64,000 nucleotides of DNA from contig NZ_CP062008.1 of NCBI RefSeq assembly GCF_005670685.2, positions 6,035,274 through 6,099,273 of the forward strand, written 5' to 3'. This document shows, one piece after another, positions 26,058 to 35,568 of the stretch. Positions within the stretch are counted from its first letter, which is position 1, and each line of letters opens with the position of its first letter. Both the position numbers and the translations under genes were made by a program. The notes under the pieces are model-generated. The model saw only the letters and a program-made list of their open reading frames with translations, was not told the origin of the DNA and did not search any database. Source of the stretch: Mycolicibacterium mucogenicum DSM 44124. Lineage in GTDB: Bacteria > Actinomycetota > Actinomycetes > Mycobacteriales > Mycobacteriaceae.

Positions 26058-26522
26058 ATGTCGTCGACGGAGCCGCAGGTCGCGGACCTTGCAGGAGACC
26101 TGCAACAGGTCCTCTCCAAGCTGTTCAACGTGATGCGCCGACGCGTCGAGATCCCGAAGGACGCCGAAGCCGGCGCCGATCTGACCCTGGCGCAGCTGTC
26201 CATCCTGCTGACGCTGCTGGATCGTGGCCCCATCCGGATGACGGAGCTGGCCGCCCACGAACGCGTCCGCACCCCCACCACGACGGTGGCGATCCGGCGG
26301 TTGGAGAAGCTGGGTCTGGTCAAGCGTTCGCGTGACCCATCCGACCTGCGCGCCGTGCTGGTCAATGTGACGCCGCGCGGACTCGTGCAGCACCGTGAGG
26401 CGCTCGAGGCCCGCCGGAAGGTGCTGATCGCAATGATGGCCAACCTGACGCCCGAGGACATCGACCACATCGCCAAGGCCCTTGGGCCGCTGGAGAAGCT
26501 GGCCACCAGCAGCGACGACTAG
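26058..26522 (+). CDS. MarR family transcriptional regulator
   Basis: 154 residues with the MarR winged helix: LTLAQLSILLTLLDRGPIRMTELAAHERV, then TTTVAIRRLEKLGLVKRSRDPSDLRAVLVNVT (recognition helix and wing). N- and C-terminal helices form the dimer. The ATG at 26058 lacks a ribosome-binding site, fitting leaderless translation. It lies 40 bases after the ABC ATPase gene and is convergent with the sugar hydrolase (7-base gap). Target genes are not evident. Confidence 0.88.
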   Translation: MSSTEPQVADLAGDLQQVLSKLFNVMRRRVEIPKDAEAGADLTLAQLSILLTLLDRGPIRMTELAAHERVRTPTTTVAIRRLEKLGLVKRSRDPSDLRAVLVNVTPRGLVQHREALEARRKVLIAMMANLTPEDIDHIAKALGPLEKLATSSDD

Positions 26523-26529
26523 GCGTGGG

Positions 26530-27870
26530 TCACCCCAGCCAGTCGAGCACGGCGGCGGCGGTCCACGACTGCTGCATGCTGCCGAGCGGTTCCCCGGTGA
26601 ACGGTTCGTAGTATTCGGCGAACGTGCCGTCGCTGGCCTGCCGCAAGCCTTCCCGCCGCAGGATCGACGCGCGCTCGGACCAGCCGCGGCGCGCGAAACA
26701 CCACGAGAAGAGCCACGTCATCACCGGCCACACCGGGCCGCGCCAGTACTCGCGCGGACGGAAATCGCGGGACACCGGTGACGTCGACGGGATCAGCGGG
26801 TACTTGAGGTCGGGATGCGCGCAGAACCGCGGCCCCTCCAGCAGGCGCAGCAGCGCCCGTTCGCGGTCATGCGGCAGACCGCCGCAGAGCAACGGCGCGA
26901 ACTGCGCCACCGTCTCACTCGGAATCCACTTGCCGGCCCGCAGGTCGAAGTCCCGCGCCGCGCCGGTGCGCTCGTCGCTGGTCGCCACCACACCCTGCCG
27001 GAACCGCTCGGCCCACGAATAAAGTTCGCGCACATCGGAATTCGGACGTTTGTAGTCCTCACCGATCTCGGCCAGGACCGTGCACGCCACCGACAGGATC
27101 GCCGAGACGAAAACGTCCTCGACCTGGAAACTCATGACCTTCGGCAGCAGCGCGTCGTCGTACCGGACGGACTTCATCTCCTCCAGCAGCCACAGGTACC
27201 GGTCGTACTCGACGTCGGACGGCCGCTGGCTGGTGTCGGTGATGATCGCGTTGTCCTCACGCTGATACTCGGGCACCGCACCCGGAATCACGTTGGCGTA
27301 CGCGCTATCCCACCGCGGTGAGTTGTCCATGCCGGACTCCCAGCCGTGGTACAGCGTCACCCGGCCGTGTTCCTGTGGGTCACGCGCCTCGGCCAGCCAC
27401 CGGTGCCAGCGCACCAGGTCGTCCCACCGTCGGTCCAGGAACGCCTCGGCGACCACCCGGGTGGAGCGCCCACGGGTCCGGGCGTGATCCAGAATCCGTT
27501 GCACCGCAATGGCATGCACGGGCGGCTGAGTGATGCCGGAGGTGTCCCGGTTGCGCGGCGCGTTGACGGCCAGACTGGAGGTCTCCCACCGCGCCGGCCC
27601 CGGGAAGTAGCCGTCGACCCCGTTGGCGAACACGATGTGCGGGATCATGCCGTTGGCCCACTGCGCCGACAGCAGGGTGTCCAGCTCGACGACGGCGCGC
27701 TCGACCGTCAGCGACGCCAGACCGATCGACACGAACGCGGCATCCCAGCTCCACATGTGCGGGTACAGCAACGGCGCGGCCGTCGTCATGACGCCCAGGT
27801 CATTACCGCGCAGCAGGTAGGCGGCACGGGCCGAGAGCTGGGTGGGCGCGAAGCTGTGGTCGGGTGGCAT
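26530..27870 (-). CDS. GH63-type hydrolase, probable glucosylglycerate hydrolase
   Basis: 446 residues with an (alpha/alpha)6-barrel pattern and the motifs YPHMWSWDAAFVSIGLA, the WESGMDNSPRWD segment (catalytic Asp region), and EYWRGPVWPVMTWLF and FAEYYEPFTGEPLG near the end. These match the mannosylglycerate/glucosylglycerate hydrolases of GH63, described in rapidly growing mycobacteria (M. hassiacum), which break down the nitrogen-starvation solute glucosylglycerate to glucose and glycerate. The ATG at 27870 is the family-like start. It is divergent from an SDR gene 54 bases away. Confidence 0.8.
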   Translation of the reverse strand: MPPDHSFAPTQLSARAAYLLRGNDLGVMTTAAPLLYPHMWSWDAAFVSIGLASLTVERAVVELDTLLSAQWANGMIPHIVFANGVDGYFPGPARWETSSLAVNAPRNRDTSGITQPPVHAIAVQRILDHARTRGRSTRVVAEAFLDRRWDDLVRWHRWLAEARDPQEHGRVTLYHGWESGMDNSPRWDSAYANVIPGAVPEYQREDNAIITDTSQRPSDVEYDRYLWLLEEMKSVRYDDALLPKVMSFQVEDVFVSAILSVACTVLAEIGEDYKRPNSDVRELYSWAERFRQGVVATSDERTGAARDFDLRAGKWIPSETVAQFAPLLCGGLPHDRERALLRLLEGPRFCAHPDLKYPLIPSTSPVSRDFRPREYWRGPVWPVMTWLFSWCFARRGWSERASILRREGLRQASDGTFAEYYEPFTGEPLGSMQQSWTAAAVLDWLG

Positions 27871-27924
27871 CGCTGTCCATTGTGCGTCGCGGCCCGGGGA
27901 TTCGCTGATCGGTAGGCTCACGCC

Positions 27925-28590
27925 ATGCCGACCGCAATGATCACGGGCGCTTCCCGGGGCCTCGGAATGGCCATCGCCGAAGCCCTCGCGCCGACCCACA
28001 CGCTGTTCCTGGCCGGCCGGCCGACGGCCGAACTCGACGCCGTCGCCGAGCGTCTGGGCGCGACCACGTGGCCCATGGACCTCACCGACTACGAGGGCGT
28101 CGAGGCGACGGTCGAGCCGATCGTCGAACTCGACGTACTGGTCCACAACGCCGGCGTCGCGTACCCGGGCCGGGTCGGCGAATCCTCCATCGAGGAGTGG
28201 CGAGCCACCATGGAAGTGAATGTGCTTGGCGCCGTGGGACTTACGCTGCCGCTGCTGCCGGCATTGCGGGCGGCCCGGGGCCAGGTGATCTTCGTGAACT
28301 CCGGTGCCGGACGCAGCCCCTCCCCCGGCCTGGCGTCGTACACGGCCAGCAAGTTCGCGCTGCGGGGTTTCGCCGATGCCCTGCGCACCGACGAACCGGC
28401 GCTGCGGGTGACGACGGTGTACCCCGGCCGCATCGACACCGACATGCAGTGGAACCTGGTGGCCTACGAGGGCGGCGACTACGACCCGGCGCGGTTCCTG
28501 AAGCCCTCGACCGTCGCGCAGGTGATCGCGCAGATCGTGGCCACCCCGGACGACGCCCACCAGCACGAGGTGATCATTCGCCCGCGCTGA
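27925..28590 (+). CDS. Short-chain dehydrogenase/reductase
   Basis: A 221-residue classical SDR: cofactor motif TGASRGLG at residues 7-14, NNAG-equivalent HNAGVAYPG, catalytic Ser in NSGAGRSPSPG and the YTASK catalytic Tyr/Lys pair, then YPGRIDTDM. It uses NAD(P)H to oxidise or reduce an unknown carbonyl or alcohol. It ends 32 bases before the AAA+ gene in the same direction, so these may be co-transcribed. Confidence 0.9.
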   Translation: MPTAMITGASRGLGMAIAEALAPTHTLFLAGRPTAELDAVAERLGATTWPMDLTDYEGVEATVEPIVELDVLVHNAGVAYPGRVGESSIEEWRATMEVNVLGAVGLTLPLLPALRAARGQVIFVNSGAGRSPSPGLASYTASKFALRGFADALRTDEPALRVTTVYPGRIDTDMQWNLVAYEGGDYDPARFLKPSTVAQVIAQIVATPDDAHQHEVIIRPR

Positions 28591-28621
28591 CGTGCGGCTC
28601 GGTATTGGAGAGGATGGCCGC

Positions 28622-29869
28622 ATGGCCGTAGACCCACAAGTGCTCGCCGCGATCGACCGCGCGGTACGTGCCGACCCCGCCAACCGCGCGCTGCGTCTGC
28701 ACCTCGTCGACCTGCTGCTCGATGACGGCCAACACGCCGCGGCACTCGGTCACTGCGAAGTGCTGCTCCAGCAGTCTCCCGACGACGCCGATGCCCTCGG
28801 GCGAAAGGCCAAGGCGCTCAGTCAATTCGGACTGCCACCCGTCGACCCGCCCGCGACTCCGCCAGCCGCGCCCCCGGCTCCACCGACTCCGCCAGCTCCC
28901 CCGGTACCGCCGGCTCCCCCGGCCAGTCCGTCGCACGAGCCGGCGTGGGCCACCACCGAGGAGGACGACGACGTCATCTCCGCCAGCGACCTCATCGACA
29001 TCGTGCGGCCCGAGCTGACACTCGCCGATGTGGCGGGGATGGAGGACGTCAAAGAGCGCCTCCGCATGGGTTTCCTCGAACCCATGCGCAACGAGGAACT
29101 GCGCCGATCATTCGGACACACGCTGCGGTCCAGCCTGCTCCTGTGGGGGCCTCCGGGCTGCGGCAAGACGTTCCTGGCCAAGTCGCTCGCCGGCGAACTG
29201 GGCCTGTACTTCATCCACGTCGGAATCGCCGACGTCCTGGACAAGTGGCTCGGCAACAGCGAGCGCAACATCAAGAACGTTTTCGACGAGGCCCGGCAGC
29301 TGCGGCCGACCGTGCTGTTCATCGACGAGCTGGACGCGCTGGGCCACAAGCGCGCACAGACGTCGAGCTATATCCGCAGCATCGTCAACCAGTTGCTCCT
29401 CGAGCTGGACGGGGCCGCCAGCGACAACGAAGGCCTGCTGGTCCTCGGCGCAACGAACCAGGTCTGGGACATCGACCCGGCCCTGCTCCGCCCCGGACGC
29501 TTCGACCGCAAGGTGCTGGTGCTGCCACCGGACCAACCGGCCCGCCAGGCCATCCTCGCCCACCACCTCCGGCACAGCCCGACCGGCCCGCTCGACCTGG
29601 CGCGGATCGCGGCGCGCACCGACGGCTATTCCGGGGCCGATCTTGCTGGATTGTGCCGCCGCGCAGTCGAATTCGCGCTGCACGAGTCGGTGCGACGGGG
29701 TACCACCCAACCGGTGACCCAGAGTCACCTCGAAGCCGCGCTGCGGGATACCCCACCCAGCACCGGGGCGTGGTTCAGCCTGGCCCAGAACTACGTCGCA
29801 TTCGCCGAGAACCGGGAAGAGTTCGGCGAACTCGAGCAATACCTCCACGGCCGAAAGCGACGCCGATGA
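28622..29869 (+). CDS. AAA+ ATPase with N-terminal helical repeat and proline-rich linker
   Basis: 415 residues. The N-terminal 75 or so form a TPR-like helical pair (DPANRALRLHLVDLLLDDGQHAAALGHCEVLLQ). A Pro/Ala linker (about 82-113) leads to a single AAA+ module: Walker A LWGPPGCGKTFLAKSLA, Walker B VLFIDELDALGHK, sensor/second region of homology GATNQVWDIDPALLRPGRFDR with arginine finger, and a C-terminal lid. It resembles the Vps4/FtsH ATPase group but has no HEXXH protease motif. It overlaps the next gene (ATGA, 29866-29869), a TPR membrane protein, its likely partner. The substrate is unknown. Confidence 0.88.
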   Translation: MAVDPQVLAAIDRAVRADPANRALRLHLVDLLLDDGQHAAALGHCEVLLQQSPDDADALGRKAKALSQFGLPPVDPPATPPAAPPAPPTPPAPPVPPAPPASPSHEPAWATTEEDDDVISASDLIDIVRPELTLADVAGMEDVKERLRMGFLEPMRNEELRRSFGHTLRSSLLLWGPPGCGKTFLAKSLAGELGLYFIHVGIADVLDKWLGNSERNIKNVFDEARQLRPTVLFIDELDALGHKRAQTSSYIRSIVNQLLLELDGAASDNEGLLVLGATNQVWDIDPALLRPGRFDRKVLVLPPDQPARQAILAHHLRHSPTGPLDLARIAARTDGYSGADLAGLCRRAVEFALHESVRRGTTQPVTQSHLEAALRDTPPSTGAWFSLAQNYVAFAENREEFGELEQYLHGRKRRR

Positions 29870-31029
29870 CGTCGTCCAACGCTGAAGCCGTCGAGAAGGT
29901 GCGGATACTTCTCGAGCTCGACCGCAACAGCGAAGCCGAGCAAGCGGCCATCGAAGCACTGCGCCACGACCCCAACAATCCAACCCTGTTGGGAATGCTG
30001 GCCATTGCGATGGAGGCACAGGGCTTCTCCACCGATGCCCGGGGTTGGGCCGAACGGTCGCTGAGCATCGACCCGCGCCAGCCCTGGGTCCTGTCGGTCC
30101 ATGCGCGCGCCATCCTCAGCGGCGCGGGAAACCCACAGGAGGCTGTTCAATCAGCTTATGCGGCAGCGCAATTGGACCCCAATGACGTCAACTACCGGTA
30201 CACGCTGACCCGCGCCTATCTGAGGTCGAATCAACGGGCATACGCACAATCAACGGCGGAGTCCATCCGCGCCGTTGCGCCCGCTTCGCCGCTGGGACCG
30301 CTGGCACAGGCACTCGTCGAGATCGACCGCGTGCGGTTCTATCGCCCGAATCCGGTGTGGGCAGTGCTGATCGTGCTGCTGTCCCGAGGCCTCGCGCTGT
30401 TCGTCATGGCCATCATCTGGCTGTTCCACTTTGTGCGACGGCGCGGACCGCTACGTCGCGCGGATGCCCATCTTCTCGAGGGGCTGCGCCTGGACCCCGG
30501 CAACCCGCACACCCACGCCGTCGCCGCCGAAGTCGCCCGGATGCGCTTCCGCTATGTGCAATCGGTCGACGCCACACTGGCGCTGGCCGCGATCGACTCC
30601 GGCATGGTCGACGCCAATCAACTCGCCCGCGGCATCGCGCGGAGGACATCGATGGTTACGGTTGCCGCGTTCGCGTTCTGGGCAGTGTGGCTGCCATTCC
30701 TCAACGCGGCAGGTCACAACATCGCCGCTGTCGTTGGAACAGTGCTGGCACTCGTCGGCGGCGCGGGGGTCCTGTGGCTCGACCGTGAGCAGACGAAGCG
30801 GCTGCCGCCCGGCGTGCTGCGCCTCGTCCGCCGACGCTGGATCCTGCCCGTGACGCTGCTCGCCATCGCGGCGTTGAGCGGCCTGGTGGGCTTCGCCTCG
30901 CTCGGCTTTCCCGGTATCGCGGTTCCCACCCTGGTGACCATGACGCTGGCCCTCATCGGCGCGGTCCTCGCGATTTGTGCACGATTTTCCGCGGTCAGCG
31001 CGAAAAATCGTGCACAAATCCCTGGTTAG
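29866..31029 (+). CDS. TPR-repeat membrane protein coupled to the AAA+ ATPase
   Basis: 387 residues. TPR-like helices at about 5-155 ([34 protein letters not shown] and following) are followed by a membrane span near 165-185 ([21 protein letters not shown]), another TPR-like stretch, then about four spans at 265-375 ([71 protein letters not shown]). The last 18 or so residues ([15 protein letters not shown]) are encoded by a large inverted repeat and may not be ancestral. It overlaps the AAA+ gene by 4 bases and leuS (convergent) by 4 bases. Function unknown; it may anchor the ATPase at the membrane. Confidence 0.82.
   Translation: MTSSNAEAVEKVRILLELDRNSEAEQAAIEALRHDPNNPTLLGMLAIAMEAQGFSTDARGWAERSLSIDPRQPWVLSVHARAILSGAGNPQEAVQSAYAAAQLDPNDVNYRYTLTRAYLRSNQRAYAQSTAESIRAVAPASPLGPLAQALVEIDRVRFYRPNPVWAVLIVLLSRGLALFVMAIIWLFHFVRRRGPLRRADAHLLEGLRLDPGNPHTHAVAAEVARMRFRYVQSVDATLALAAIDSGMVDANQLARGIARRTSMVTVAAFAFWAVWLPFLNAAGHNIAAVVGTVLALVGGAGVLWLDREQTKRLPPGVLRLVRRRWILPVTLLAIAALSGLVGFASLGFPGIAVPTLVTMTLALIGAVLAICARFSAVSAKNRAQIPG
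30972..31020. repeat. Perfect 17-base inverted repeat at convergent gene ends
   Basis: Arms GATTTGTGCACGATTTT (30972-30988) and its exact complement (31004-31020) around a 15-base GC-rich loop. It encodes the C-terminus of the TPR protein and follows the leuS stop on the other strand. A bidirectional terminator is plausible. Its length, its AT content against the surrounding GC-rich DNA and the central GTGCAC suggest a dispersed palindromic repeat element. Confidence 0.75.
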
Positions 31030-33908
31030 GCGACGATGTTGACCAGCCGGCCGGGCACCACGATGACCTTCTTGGGCGTGGCGCCGGCCAGGAAGGCCTG
31101 CACCTTCTCGTCGGCCAGGGCCGCGGCTTCCAGCGTGGCCTTGTCGGCATCGGCGGCGACGACGATCTTGCCGCGCACCTTGCCGTTGACCTGCACCGGG
31201 TACTCGACGGTGTCGTCGACCAGGTAGCGCTCGTCGGCGACCGGGAACGGGCCGTGCGCCAGCGACTTCTCGCTGCCCAGGCGGCGCCACAACTCCTCGG
31301 CCAGGTGCGGCGCCAGCGGCGCGACCATCAGCACCAGCGGTTCGACCGCGGCGCGGGCGGTGACGCCCTCCTTGGTCAGGTGGTTGGTGTACTCGATGAG
31401 CTTGGCGGCGGCGGTGTTGTTGCGCAGCGCCGCGTAGTCCTCGTTCACACCGGCGATGGTCTTGTGCAGCTGCTTGAGCGTCTCCTCGGAGACCGCGTCG
31501 TCCGAAACCCTTGGTGCACCCGTGGTTTCGTCGACGACGACGCGCCACACCCGCTGCAGGAACCGGTGCGCGCCGACGACGTCCTTGGTCGCCCAGGGCC
31601 GGGATGCCTCCAGCGGGCCCATCGACATCTCGTAGACGCGCAGGGTGTCCGCGCCGTATTCCTCGCAAATCTCGTCGGGCGAGACGGAGTTCTTCAGGCT
31701 CTTGCCGATCTTGCCGAACTCCTGGTTGACCTCGATCTCACCGTCCGGGCCCGTCCAGAAGAACTTGCCTTCGCGCTCAACGACTTCCGCCGCCGGCACA
31801 TAGGTGCCGCGGGAGTCGGTGTAGGCGAACGCCTGGATGTAGCCCTGGTTGACGAGGCGCCGGTACGGTTCGCGCGACGACACGTGGCCGAGGTCGAACA
31901 GCACCTTGTGCCAGAACCGCGAGTACAGCAGGTGCAGGACCGCGTGCTCGACGCCGCCGACGTACAGGTCGACGCCACCGGGATCGCCGGCGCCGTGGAT
32001 CTCCGGCCGCGGGCCCATCCAGTAGGCCTCGTTCTCCTTGGCGCAGAACGTTTCCGAGTTGTGCGGGTCGGCGTAGCGCAGCTCGTACCAGGAGCTGCCG
32101 GCCCACTGCGGCATGACGTTGGTGTCGCGGGTGTAGGACTGCAGCCCGTCGCCCAGATCGAGCTCGACGTGCACCCACTCGGTGGCCTTGTTCAGCGGCG
32201 GCGACGGCTCACTGTCGGCGTTGTCCGGGTCGAACAGCACCGGCGAGTAGTCGGGTACGTCCGGAAGTTCCACGGGCAGTGCCGAATCCGGCAGCGGGTG
32301 GGCGCGGCCGTCGGCGTCGTAGACGATCGGGAACGGCTCGCCCCAGTACCGCTGCCGCGCGAAAAGCCAGTCCCGCAGCTTGAATTCGACGCGAGCCTGT
32401 CCGCGGCCGTCCGCGATCAGCTTCTCGGTGACGGCGGCCTTGGCGTCGGCGACGTTCAGTCCGTCGAGGTAATCGGAGTTGACCACTGCGCCGTCGCCCG
32501 TGTACGCGGACTCCGAAAGATCGCCGCCGGCAATGACTTCCACGATGGGCAGGCCGAACGCCGTCGCGAACTCCCAGTCGCGCTGGTCGTGGCCGGGCAC
32601 CGCCATGATGGCGCCGGTGCCGTAGCCGGCCAGCACGTAGTCGGCGATGAAGATCGGAACCTGTTGTCCGTTCACCGGATTCGTGGCGTAGGTGCCGGTG
32701 AAGACACCGGTCTTGGTCTTGTTCTCCTGGCGCTCCAGGTCGGACTTCGCGGCGATGGCGGCGCGGTAGGCGGCGACCGCCTCGGCCGGCGTGGCCTCTC
32801 CGTAGGTCCACCGGTCGTCGATGTCGGCGGGCCAGGAACCGGCCAGCAGCGAATCCACCAGGTCGTGCTCGGGAGCCAGCACCAGATAGGTGGCACCGAA
32901 CAGGGTGTCCGGGCGGGTGGTGAAGACCTCGATGTCGGCGTCCCCCGCGGAGAACAGCACCTCCGCACCGACAGAGCGGCCGATCCAGTTGCGCTGCATG
33001 GCCTTGACCTTGTCGGGCCAGTCCAGCACGTCCAGGTCCTCGAGCAGGCGGTCGGAGTACGCGGTGATGCGCATCATCCACTGCCGCAACCGCTTCCGGA
33101 ACACCGGGAAGTTGCCGCGCTCGCTGCGCCCGTCGGAGGTCACCTCTTCGTTGGCCAGCACGGTGCCCAGACCCGGGCACCAGTTGACCATCGAGTCGGA
33201 GCGGTACACCAGGCGATAGGAGTCGACGACCTCGGCACGTTCGGCGGCCGTCAACGCCGACCAGTTCCGGCCGTCATCGAGAGCCCTTGCGCCGGAATCG
33301 AATTCGGCGATGAGCTCGGCGACGGGCCGGGCCTTCTGCTGCGCCGCGTCGAACCAGGCGTTGTAGATCTGCAGGAAGATCCACTGCGTCCACTTGTAGA
33401 AGTCGGTGTCGGTGGTGGCGAAGCTGCGGCGCGAGTCGTGGCCCAGGCCCAACCGTCCCAGCTGCCGCCGGAAGTTGACGATGTTGGCCTCGGTCCGGGT
33501 GCGCGGGTGTGTGCCCGTCTGGACCGCGTACTGCTCGGCCGGCAGGCCGAAGGCGTCGAAGCCCAGGGCGTGCAGGACGTTGCGGCCCGTCATGCGGAAG
33601 TAGCGCGCGTACACGTCGGTGGCGATGTAGCCGAGCGGGTGCCCGACGTGCAGGCCGTCGCCCGAGGGGTACGGGAACATGTCCTGCACGAACATCTTGT
33701 CCGCCGGCACCGGCGCGCCGTCGGTGGGTGCGAGCGAGCCGACGGGATTCGGCACGTTGAAGGTGCCGCGGTCCGTCCACACCTGCTGCCAGTCGGCCTC
33801 GATGCGGCCGGCGAGTTCGGCCGTGTAACGGTGCTGCGGGCTGTCGGCGTCGACGGCCACGGCCGCCTCGGGACGCACGCCTGCCTGCGCATTCGGGGAA
33901 TCGCTCAC
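31026..33908 (-). CDS. leuS: Leucyl-tRNA synthetase
   Basis: 960 residues, class I synthetase of normal size. The HIGH-type motif reads [12 protein letters not shown] in [15 protein letters not shown], the editing domain lies in the middle, and the KMSKS loop reads [14 protein letters not shown]-terminal anticodon-binding domain is present (ending [13 protein letters not shown]). It charges tRNA-Leu. The GTG at 33908 starts [11 protein letters not shown]; the open frame extends further but without family resemblance. Convergent with the TPR gene (stops overlap by 4 bases) and divergent from the Mtc28-like gene. Confidence 0.96.
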   Translation of the reverse strand: MSDSPNAQAGVRPEAAVAVDADSPQHRYTAELAGRIEADWQQVWTDRGTFNVPNPVGSLAPTDGAPVPADKMFVQDMFPYPSGDGLHVGHPLGYIATDVYARYFRMTGRNVLHALGFDAFGLPAEQYAVQTGTHPRTRTEANIVNFRRQLGRLGLGHDSRRSFATTDTDFYKWTQWIFLQIYNAWFDAAQQKARPVAELIAEFDSGARALDDGRNWSALTAAERAEVVDSYRLVYRSDSMVNWCPGLGTVLANEEVTSDGRSERGNFPVFRKRLRQWMMRITAYSDRLLEDLDVLDWPDKVKAMQRNWIGRSVGAEVLFSAGDADIEVFTTRPDTLFGATYLVLAPEHDLVDSLLAGSWPADIDDRWTYGEATPAEAVAAYRAAIAAKSDLERQENKTKTGVFTGTYATNPVNGQQVPIFIADYVLAGYGTGAIMAVPGHDQRDWEFATAFGLPIVEVIAGGDLSESAYTGDGAVVNSDYLDGLNVADAKAAVTEKLIADGRGQARVEFKLRDWLFARQRYWGEPFPIVYDADGRAHPLPDSALPVELPDVPDYSPVLFDPDNADSEPSPPLNKATEWVHVELDLGDGLQSYTRDTNVMPQWAGSSWYELRYADPHNSETFCAKENEAYWMGPRPEIHGAGDPGGVDLYVGGVEHAVLHLLYSRFWHKVLFDLGHVSSREPYRRLVNQGYIQAFAYTDSRGTYVPAAEVVEREGKFFWTGPDGEIEVNQEFGKIGKSLKNSVSPDEICEEYGADTLRVYEMSMGPLEASRPWATKDVVGAHRFLQRVWRVVVDETTGAPRVSDDAVSEETLKQLHKTIAGVNEDYAALRNNTAAAKLIEYTNHLTKEGVTARAAVEPLVLMVAPLAPHLAEELWRRLGSEKSLAHGPFPVADERYLVDDTVEYPVQVNGKVRGKIVVAADADKATLEAAALADEKVQAFLAGATPKKVIVVPGRLVNIVA

Positions 33909-34103
33909 GTGCACAGGGTAGTCAACACCCCCTGCGCGACCTGCATCACGCCAGCCGATCGGCGTTGGTCTCGGTTCCGTTGCAGTGCGGTCAGAGCACG
34001 GTTGCAGGTGCGCGCCGGATCTGGTGGGCACCGCACATACCTACCTACAGTCGGCTCCAGTGCAACGCGTGAGACAGAAGTGAAGCGGAAGGACCGACGC
34101 CAC

Positions 34104-35153
34104 ATGTTCGAGAACGCCCGCCACTGGCGGCTTCTGGCAGGAGGTGTCGCCGCGGGCCTGGCGGGCGTCGTCGGCTTCGCAGGCAACACCGCATCCGCCG
34201 ATCCCCTGCCACCCCAGCCCGTCGTCCCCGCACCCGCCACGGTGACCCAGACGGTCACGGTGCAGGCCGCCCCGGCGCCGGTGGCTGCGGCCCAGCCGGC
34301 CGGACCCGCGTTCATCCCCGCAGGTCAGCCCGCCGCCGTACCCCAGCCGGCCACACTCCCCCAGCCGGCCACAATTCCCCAGCCCGCGGTGGCGCAGCCG
34401 GTCATCGCCCCGGCGCCGCCGCCCACACCCGCCATCGCCCCGGCCGCCTCGGGCACCATCGCCGAGTTCTTCCGCGCCCACAACGTCGCCATGCAGCGGC
34501 AGACAGCCGCCGGCTTCACCGCGCTGAACATCGTCCTGCCGGTGCCGCCGGGCTGGGCCGCGGTGCCCGACCCGAACGTGCCCGACGCCTTCGCCGTGAT
34601 CGCCGACCGCGTCGGCGGCGACGGCCTCTACACCTCGAACGCCGCGCTGCAGGTCTACAAGCTCGTCGGCGACTTCGACCCGCGCGAAGCCATCAGCCAC
34701 GGCTTCATCGACAGCCAGCAGCAGGTCGCGTGGCGGTCCACCGACGGTTCGATGGCTGATTTCTATGGCATGCCGTCGTCGATCATCGAAGGCACGTACC
34801 GCGAGAACAACCTGACGCTGAACACCTCGCGGCGGCACGTCATCGCGACGTCGGGCGCCGACCGCTACCTGGTGACGCTGTCGGTGACCACGAGTGCCCA
34901 GGTGACCGTCGCGTCCGGCAACGCCACCGACGCCATCGTCAACGGCTTCAAGATCAGCGCACCGGGTGCACCGGCCGCAGCGCCGGCGCCGGCCGCCGTC
35001 CCCGCACCGGCCGCAGCACCTGCACCGGCTGCTGTGCCCGCGCCCGTCGCACCGGCTCCGGCCGCGCCGATGGTCCCGGCACCGGCCGCCGTCGCGCCGC
35101 ACGCCGCCGGGGCCGTACCGCTCACCGCGTCGATCCCCGGCCTCGGCCGCTGA
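34104..35153 (+). CDS. Secreted proline-rich antigen, Mtc28/LpqN family
   Basis: 349 residues. A signal peptide (about 1-32) ends in NTASADP, with a probable cleavage after ASA, and no lipobox is present. Pro/Ala-rich linker sequence follows (about 33-115), then the LpqN/LpqT-type domain (about 118-290; GFTALNIVLPVPPGWAAVPDPNVP, ADFYGMPSSIIEGTYREN). The tail is an Ala/Pro repeat (APAAVPAPAAAPAPAAV...). It matches the M. tuberculosis proline-rich 28 kDa antigen (Rv0040c). The ATG at 34104 has GAAGGA upstream. It is exported; its function is unknown. Confidence 0.88.
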   Translation: MFENARHWRLLAGGVAAGLAGVVGFAGNTASADPLPPQPVVPAPATVTQTVTVQAAPAPVAAAQPAGPAFIPAGQPAAVPQPATLPQPATIPQPAVAQPVIAPAPPPTPAIAPAASGTIAEFFRAHNVAMQRQTAAGFTALNIVLPVPPGWAAVPDPNVPDAFAVIADRVGGDGLYTSNAALQVYKLVGDFDPREAISHGFIDSQQQVAWRSTDGSMADFYGMPSSIIEGTYRENNLTLNTSRRHVIATSGADRYLVTLSVTTSAQVTVASGNATDAIVNGFKISAPGAPAAAPAPAAVPAPAAAPAPAAVPAPVAPAPAAPMVPAPAAVAPHAAGAVPLTASIPGLGR

Positions 35154-35202
35154 CCGGTCACCGGTTTGGAGCGGCCGCCCGGCCGCCCCTATCCTGAGAC
35201 GC

Positions 35203-35559
35203 ATGCTGATCGCCGCGGTGCTGTGCCTGTGCGCGGCCGTGGTGACCGCGGGCGTCGGCGCCTGGTCGCTGAGCCGCCCCCCATCGACCGACACCGTGCC
35301 GCGCGTGCTGCGCTCGGTGGCACCGATCCAACTCGCGACGGCCGCGATGCTCGCCGCCGGTGGTGCCGTCGCGCTCGTCGCACCGCGCAGCACCGGGGTG
35401 ATGGTGTTGATGGTCTGCGTCATCGGCGCCGTCGGCACCTTCGCCGCCGGCTGCTACCAGGGCGCCAAGGCCGGGGCCGCCATGATGGCCCGGGAGAACG
35501 CGCCCGCCGGTGACGGCTGCGCCGGCAGCTGCGCCAGCTGCACGCTGTCCTGCAGCTGA
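35203..35559 (+). CDS. Small two- to three-span membrane protein with cysteine-rich tail, Rv0039c-like
   Basis: 118 residues. Hydrophobic segments at about 1-22 (MLIAAVLCLCAAVVTAGVGAW), 43-60 and 65-85 (GVMVLMVCVIGAVGTFAAG), then a C-terminal tail with a cluster of cysteines GCAGSCASCTLSCS, reminiscent of a metal- or redox-active tail. The ATG at 35203 is 49 bases after the Mtc28-like gene, in the same direction, as in M. tuberculosis. Function unknown. Confidence 0.75.
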   Translation: MLIAAVLCLCAAVVTAGVGAWSLSRPPSTDTVPRVLRSVAPIQLATAAMLAAGGAVALVAPRSTGVMVLMVCVIGAVGTFAAGCYQGAKAGAAMMARENAPAGDGCAGSCASCTLSCS

Positions 35560-35568
35560 TTTCGCCGG

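Noticed and set aside
34205..35120. Ala/Pro repeat DNA in the Mtc28-like gene as a possible separate repeat element
   Set aside because: The periodicity follows the Ala-Pro codons of the protein and needs no other explanation.
30975..35153. Plus-strand open frame of 1392 codons
   Set aside because: Only its last 349 codons (the Mtc28-like gene) are real; the rest is antisense of leuS.
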